Made by a program: the position numbers and the translations under genes. This document shows, one piece after another, positions 61,002 to 64,000 of a stretch of 64,000 nucleotides of DNA. Each line of letters starts with the position of its first letter. Within the stretch, counting starts at the first letter, position 1. This DNA comes from Virgibacillus indicus. Lineage in GTDB: Bacteria; Bacillota; Bacilli; Bacillales; Amphibacillaceae. Under the pieces are notes generated by a model. It saw only the letters and a list, made by a program, of their open reading frames with translations. It made no database searches and was not told where the DNA came from. The DNA lies in NCBI RefSeq assembly GCF_002266285.1, contig NZ_NPMS01000011.1, positions 1 through 64,000 of the forward strand. The letters are read 5' to 3'.

Positions 61002-61173
61002 TAATTTTATTGTTCAATAGATCCTCAATTGCCTCTTCACCAAATTCATAGCATTTGCTCTCATCACAGATATAGCCGTCCTTATCAATAGGTTTTTGGA
61101 ATTCCAATTGAAATGTAACATTAAATCGCTCCTGAAGCCTATTTCCTATAGCATTAACAACATACAGTCCCAT
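60958..61173 (-). pseudogene. YugN-like C-terminal fragment fused to a new start
   Basis: 71 codons from an ATG that shares a base with the AEC-transporter stop (TAATG). The middle (FQLEFQKPIDKDGYICDESK) matches the YugN C-terminus; the first 25 residues do not, and the last residues are read from the structured repeat. The N-terminal two thirds of YugN are missing. Confidence 0.6.
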
Positions 61174-62120
61174 TACTGAGAAAAAGGATGCAGCCATTGC
61201 AGCAGACTGTAAAGCAATGGGATTGTAATAATACAAAGCAGGGTCGTAACAAGCACTCCAAATGATGCAAAGGAAGCATCTCCGCCAAACTTTTGCGCAT
61301 AGACAGAGGTGGTGGAAGCACTTGGCATGGCAGATGTCAACACTGCAATAATGATTAATGGATATGGCACATGAAGAAAGAGAAAAATAAATAAAAATAC
61401 TGGGAGGATAACTAACTTGCAGCCAGCTGCGATCCAAATATAGAGATTTTTACTGTATTGCCGGAAGTCATGCCATTTAATTTCCGCCAGCAAACTTCCT
61501 ATCAATATCATCGATAATGGAATGGTCATTTCTCCAATACTTTTAAACGTATCTGAAATTGGACTAGGCCATTTATATGGAAGAAACAGCATAACCAATC
61601 CAGTCAGGGTTGAGAGAATTCCAGGGTTGAGAAACAAGCCTTTCCAGTTTACGCTTTGTTCATTCTTGGTAAAAATATAGATCCCGTATGTCCAAATTAA
61701 AATAAGGTAACAGATATTAAAAAGGGTTAGGTAAATAATCCCTTGTTCCGCCATTAGTATATAAGCGATTGCAAATCCAATAAAACCCTGATTGCCAAAT
61801 ATAATCAAGCTTTCATAGACACTTTTTTGCTTTAAGGGAAGTGCAGCTCTTCTTCTAAGCCATGCAGCGACAAAAACAGATATACTCAGTATGAAGATGG
61901 ACATGGTGACCAGCCAAACGAAATCTGTAAAAATATCAATTGAAAAAGTTGTATCCAGTGAGTATAAAATTAATGCCGGCAAGGTGATGTATAACATCAG
62001 CTGTGTGATAACTTGGTTGGCTTGCGAATTAAGTATTCTCATTCTACGGCTCACAAAGCCAATCAAGGCCATGATATAGAGGGGAATCATTGCTAGTAAA
62101 AATGCACTTGTGGAAAGCAA
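61173..62120 (-). CDS. AEC-family (auxin efflux carrier-like) transporter
   Basis: 315-aa membrane transporter, about ten helices in two halves. N-terminal half has MLYITLPALILYSL, C-terminal half ends with TSAMPSASTTSVYAQKFGGD and the broken-helix prolines. Substrates in bacteria are mainly organic acids or amino acids and cannot be inferred here. TTG 62120 has AAAGGAGAG upstream; the open frame extends further without a binding site. Confidence 0.85.
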   Translation of the reverse strand: MLSTSAFLLAMIPLYIMALIGFVSRRMRILNSQANQVITQLMLYITLPALILYSLDTTFSIDIFTDFVWLVTMSIFILSISVFVAAWLRRRAALPLKQKSVYESLIIFGNQGFIGFAIAYILMAEQGIIYLTLFNICYLILIWTYGIYIFTKNEQSVNWKGLFLNPGILSTLTGLVMLFLPYKWPSPISDTFKSIGEMTIPLSMILIGSLLAEIKWHDFRQYSKNLYIWIAAGCKLVILPVFLFIFLFLHVPYPLIIIAVLTSAMPSASTTSVYAQKFGGDASFASFGVLVTTLLCIITIPLLYSLLQWLHPFSQ

Positions 62121-62190
62121 CAGCCTTCTCTCCTTTCTCTCATGCTTTAACGTATGAATCCAGAGGAGAGAAGGTACTGTATTTGTGAAT

Positions 62191-63219
62191 TTAAGTAAAA
62201 TAATCAATTTTAGCATCAGGAAAAAAGTGTTTTACATAGCCACCTATCGTATCTTTGATTGCTTCCTGCTGTTCATTCTGGTATACATATTTATAAATCC
62301 CATACCGTCCCCATTTCGTTTTCCGTTTGGACTCATCCAATTCCAGCTTCGTCATCGGATAATTTTCCTGAATCACCCGTTTAGCAGGCTTCGTAAAGCG
62401 GTGCTGTATCATTTCGAATGTCAAGTCTTTCCTCGCAAATGCCGGAAGAGACGCCTCAAGCTTTTCGAACATCTCCAGATACCCTTCTTCCCAACCGTCA
62501 TGAAGATAAATTGGAGCAACAATAAATCCCAATGGATATCCGGCCTCAGCCACTTTGGCCGCTGCCTCTATTCGTTCATGCAATCTGGATGTTCCCGGTT
62601 CAAAGTATTTAATGATGTAATCGTCATTTATACTAAAACGAAAACGTGTTTTACCATGATGTTCTGCATCCAGCAAATGGTCGACATGGGCAAATTTCGT
62701 CACGAATCGCAGTTTGCCGTGTTTAGACTTACCAAAAAATTCAATTGCCTGCTTTAAATGATGTGTTAAATGATCTACACCAACAATATCAGATGTGCAG
62801 GATGCTTCAAACCTGGTACGTTCTGGCGCCCGCTCATCCATATAGTCTTGCGCAGCTTCAAAAATTTCATCGATATTTACATAAGTCCGTATATAAGGTT
62901 TACTGCCCATAGTGGTTTGCAAATAGCAGTAGTGACAATGCCCCATGCAGCCAGTAGCAAGCGGAATGGCGTACTCTGCGGAAGGCTTAGACGTATCGAA
63001 TTTCAATGTTTTGCGCACGCCAACAACCAGTGTAGACTTGGCAATGCGATATTTCTGGAAATGATTTTCTCCCGGCAGATTGCGAATTTGATTATGGGAA
63101 GTTGTCTTGTGTATTTCTATTCCCATGTCCTCAAACTTTGAAATAAGCCTCTTTCCATTGGGATATTCCAATGCCCGCGGTTCTACATAAACCAATTGAG
63201 GTACAAATGGTTTAACCAT
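62191..63219 (-). CDS. splB: Spore photoproduct lyase
   Basis: Radical-SAM enzyme that reverses the spore photoproduct (5-thyminyl-5,6-dihydrothymine) in germinating spores. 342 aa from ATG 63219, the same length as B. subtilis SplB. Cluster motif CMGHCHYC, YLQTTMGSKPYIRTYVN and ending KIDYFT match closely. The Cys that donates hydrogen in B. subtilis has a counterpart in FEASCTSDIVG. Overlaps splA by 8 nt. Confidence 0.96.
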   Translation of the reverse strand: MVKPFVPQLVYVEPRALEYPNGKRLISKFEDMGIEIHKTTSHNQIRNLPGENHFQKYRIAKSTLVVGVRKTLKFDTSKPSAEYAIPLATGCMGHCHYCYLQTTMGSKPYIRTYVNIDEIFEAAQDYMDERAPERTRFEASCTSDIVGVDHLTHHLKQAIEFFGKSKHGKLRFVTKFAHVDHLLDAEHHGKTRFRFSINDDYIIKYFEPGTSRLHERIEAAAKVAEAGYPLGFIVAPIYLHDGWEEGYLEMFEKLEASLPAFARKDLTFEMIQHRFTKPAKRVIQENYPMTKLELDESKRKTKWGRYGIYKYVYQNEQQEAIKDTIGGYVKHFFPDAKIDYFT

Positions 63220-63469
63220 GGTATTCACCGTTTTCAACGCTGCCAAAGGCTTCCTGATAAGCTGCTTCAGCTTCATCTTCTGTTGGAAAAATGGCAAATT
63301 CATCCGTTAGAGGGTAGTAATTGTCATGTAAAAAGAGAGCTAATTTATTGGGGTTTTCCGGATGGTGCACAATCGCTGCCTGCTGAACCTGTGCAACACC
63401 TTGTGCATGCGGATTGCGAATGATAATATAAGCGATTTCTCCAGGCCTATAGTTTTGTTCCATATCCAT
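63212..63469 (-). CDS. splA: SplA, regulator of the spl operon
   Basis: A TRAP-like regulator that lowers spl expression. 85 aa from ATG 63469 (AGGTG upstream): RPGEIAYIIIRNPHAQGVAQ, KLALFLHDNYYPLTDEFAIF and EDEAEAAYQEAFG align with B. subtilis SplA. Upstream, a CATAATT read leftward near 63525 could be a SigG -10, but its -35 is poor. Confidence 0.88.
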   Translation of the reverse strand: MDMEQNYRPGEIAYIIIRNPHAQGVAQVQQAAIVHHPENPNKLALFLHDNYYPLTDEFAIFPTEDEAEAAYQEAFGSVENGEYHG

Positions 63470-63624
63470 TATTTCACCTAATTTCTTCAAATTTTACATC
63501 TCTATTGTTCCGCGGATAAAGTAAATTATGTTCGACTTCTGGTATTAATAATCTGAAATAGTAAAGAATAAAATTGACTCCTAACAAGAAAGTATTCCAT
63601 ACAAGGAATTGGAGGTGGAAGTTT

Positions 63625-63924
63625 ATGGAGACATTAAAAAGAGTTTCACTGGCTCTTGTCATCATTGGTGCCATTAACTGGGGTCTCATTGGATTGTTCC
63701 AATTTGATTTGGTTGCCTCATTATTTGGAGGCCAAGAAGCTGGATTATCAAGAGTGGTATATACGCTTGTCGGCTTGAGTGGCCTAATCTGTTTAGGGAT
63801 GTTATTTGCACCAATGGAAAATGAAAATCGAGGCAATTCCATGAGTCCTGGAAGTGTAAATTACGGTACGGAATTTGGAGATGAAACAGTTATTTCCAAC
63901 GAAAACAAAGATAAACGGGAATAG
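63625..63924 (+). CDS. DUF378 small membrane protein
   Basis: 99 aa from ATG 63625 (GGAGGTG 8 nt upstream). Two membrane helices with the DUF378 motif INWGLIGLFQFDLVASLFGG, then a hydrophilic tail rich in Asn/Glu. Function unknown. The rest of the window (63925-64000) shows nothing. Confidence 0.85.
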   Translation: METLKRVSLALVIIGAINWGLIGLFQFDLVASLFGGQEAGLSRVVYTLVGLSGLICLGMLFAPMENENRGNSMSPGSVNYGTEFGDETVISNENKDKRE

Positions 63925-64000
63925 TATATCTTTAAAATTATTGCTCAAAGTTCTCTAATTCGGCAATAACCATAAGGTTTGTTAATATTTATTGAAAAAA

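Overview
The window reads as a chromosomal segment of a spore-forming, low-GC Gram-positive bacterium of the family Bacillaceae; an Oceanobacillus/Virgibacillus-like genus is my inference. Evidence: a gerABC-type germinant receptor operon, splAB (spore photoproduct lyase), a YjcZ-type spore peptide, strong AGGAGG ribosome binding sites with many TTG/GTG starts, A+T-rich sequence, and SAM, cobalamin and TPP riboswitches of Bacillus type. No rRNA, tRNA or CRISPR array was seen.

Layout. 1-700: intergenic DNA with a degenerate tandem repeat. 690-8970: amidase, a leftward germinant receptor operon (A-B-C plus a 53-codon fourth gene), and a divergent pair of DUF3231 genes with a small membrane protein gene. 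9357-15639: oligopeptide ABC transporter in the order D-F-A-B-C (the appDFABC order), with a second copy of the 5'-end repeat family between A and B. 15691-19776: AbrB-like regulator, MetX-like hydrolase, two small unknowns, a pirin C-terminal-like protein and an MBL-fold hydrolase. 20012-22671: a large clade-2 catalase gene broken by one missing base, then a truncated amidase. 23042-27916: SAM-riboswitch-controlled homocysteine methyltransferase, PdaC-like deacetylase, gene debris with an orphan Zur box, and a Zur-controlled zinc-binding lipoprotein. 28045-29743: bioY-bioB behind a BirA operator.

29958-44815 is one long leftward cobalamin cluster headed by a cobalamin riboswitch: btuF-btuC-btuD/cbiZ fusion, cobB(cbiA), a cytosolic BtuF-like protein, cobO, cbiB, cobD, cobU, cobQ(cbiP), cobS, a cobC phosphatase, a shortened cobU paralogue, cblT, cblS and a second cobC. 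The genes fit corrinoid salvage: uptake by BtuFCD, adenosylation by CobO, cobinamide remodelling by CbiZ, rebuilding by CobD/CbiB/CobU/CobS, and the lower ligand from imported alpha-ribazole (CblT/CblS) rather than CobT. cobQ carries an in-frame stop and a Ser in place of the amidotransferase Cys, so the route through cobyrinic acid looks lost while CbiZ bypasses it.

45253-49934 is an unstable zone: a TPP riboswitch whose gene is reduced to 20 codons, lipM-lipA, a truncated membrane-protein gene, an IS91-family element, a REP-like inverted repeat and the C-terminal end of a second catalase. 50021-63924 holds YjcZ, DUF421/DUF4363, DUF3231, an MMPL transporter with divergent TetR regulator, two near-identical TnpB genes that lack the zinc-ribbon cysteines, YugN, YdaG, a pyrimidine-dimer glycosylase, an AEC transporter, splAB and a DUF378 protein.

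All calls are by eye from sequence; no database search was run.
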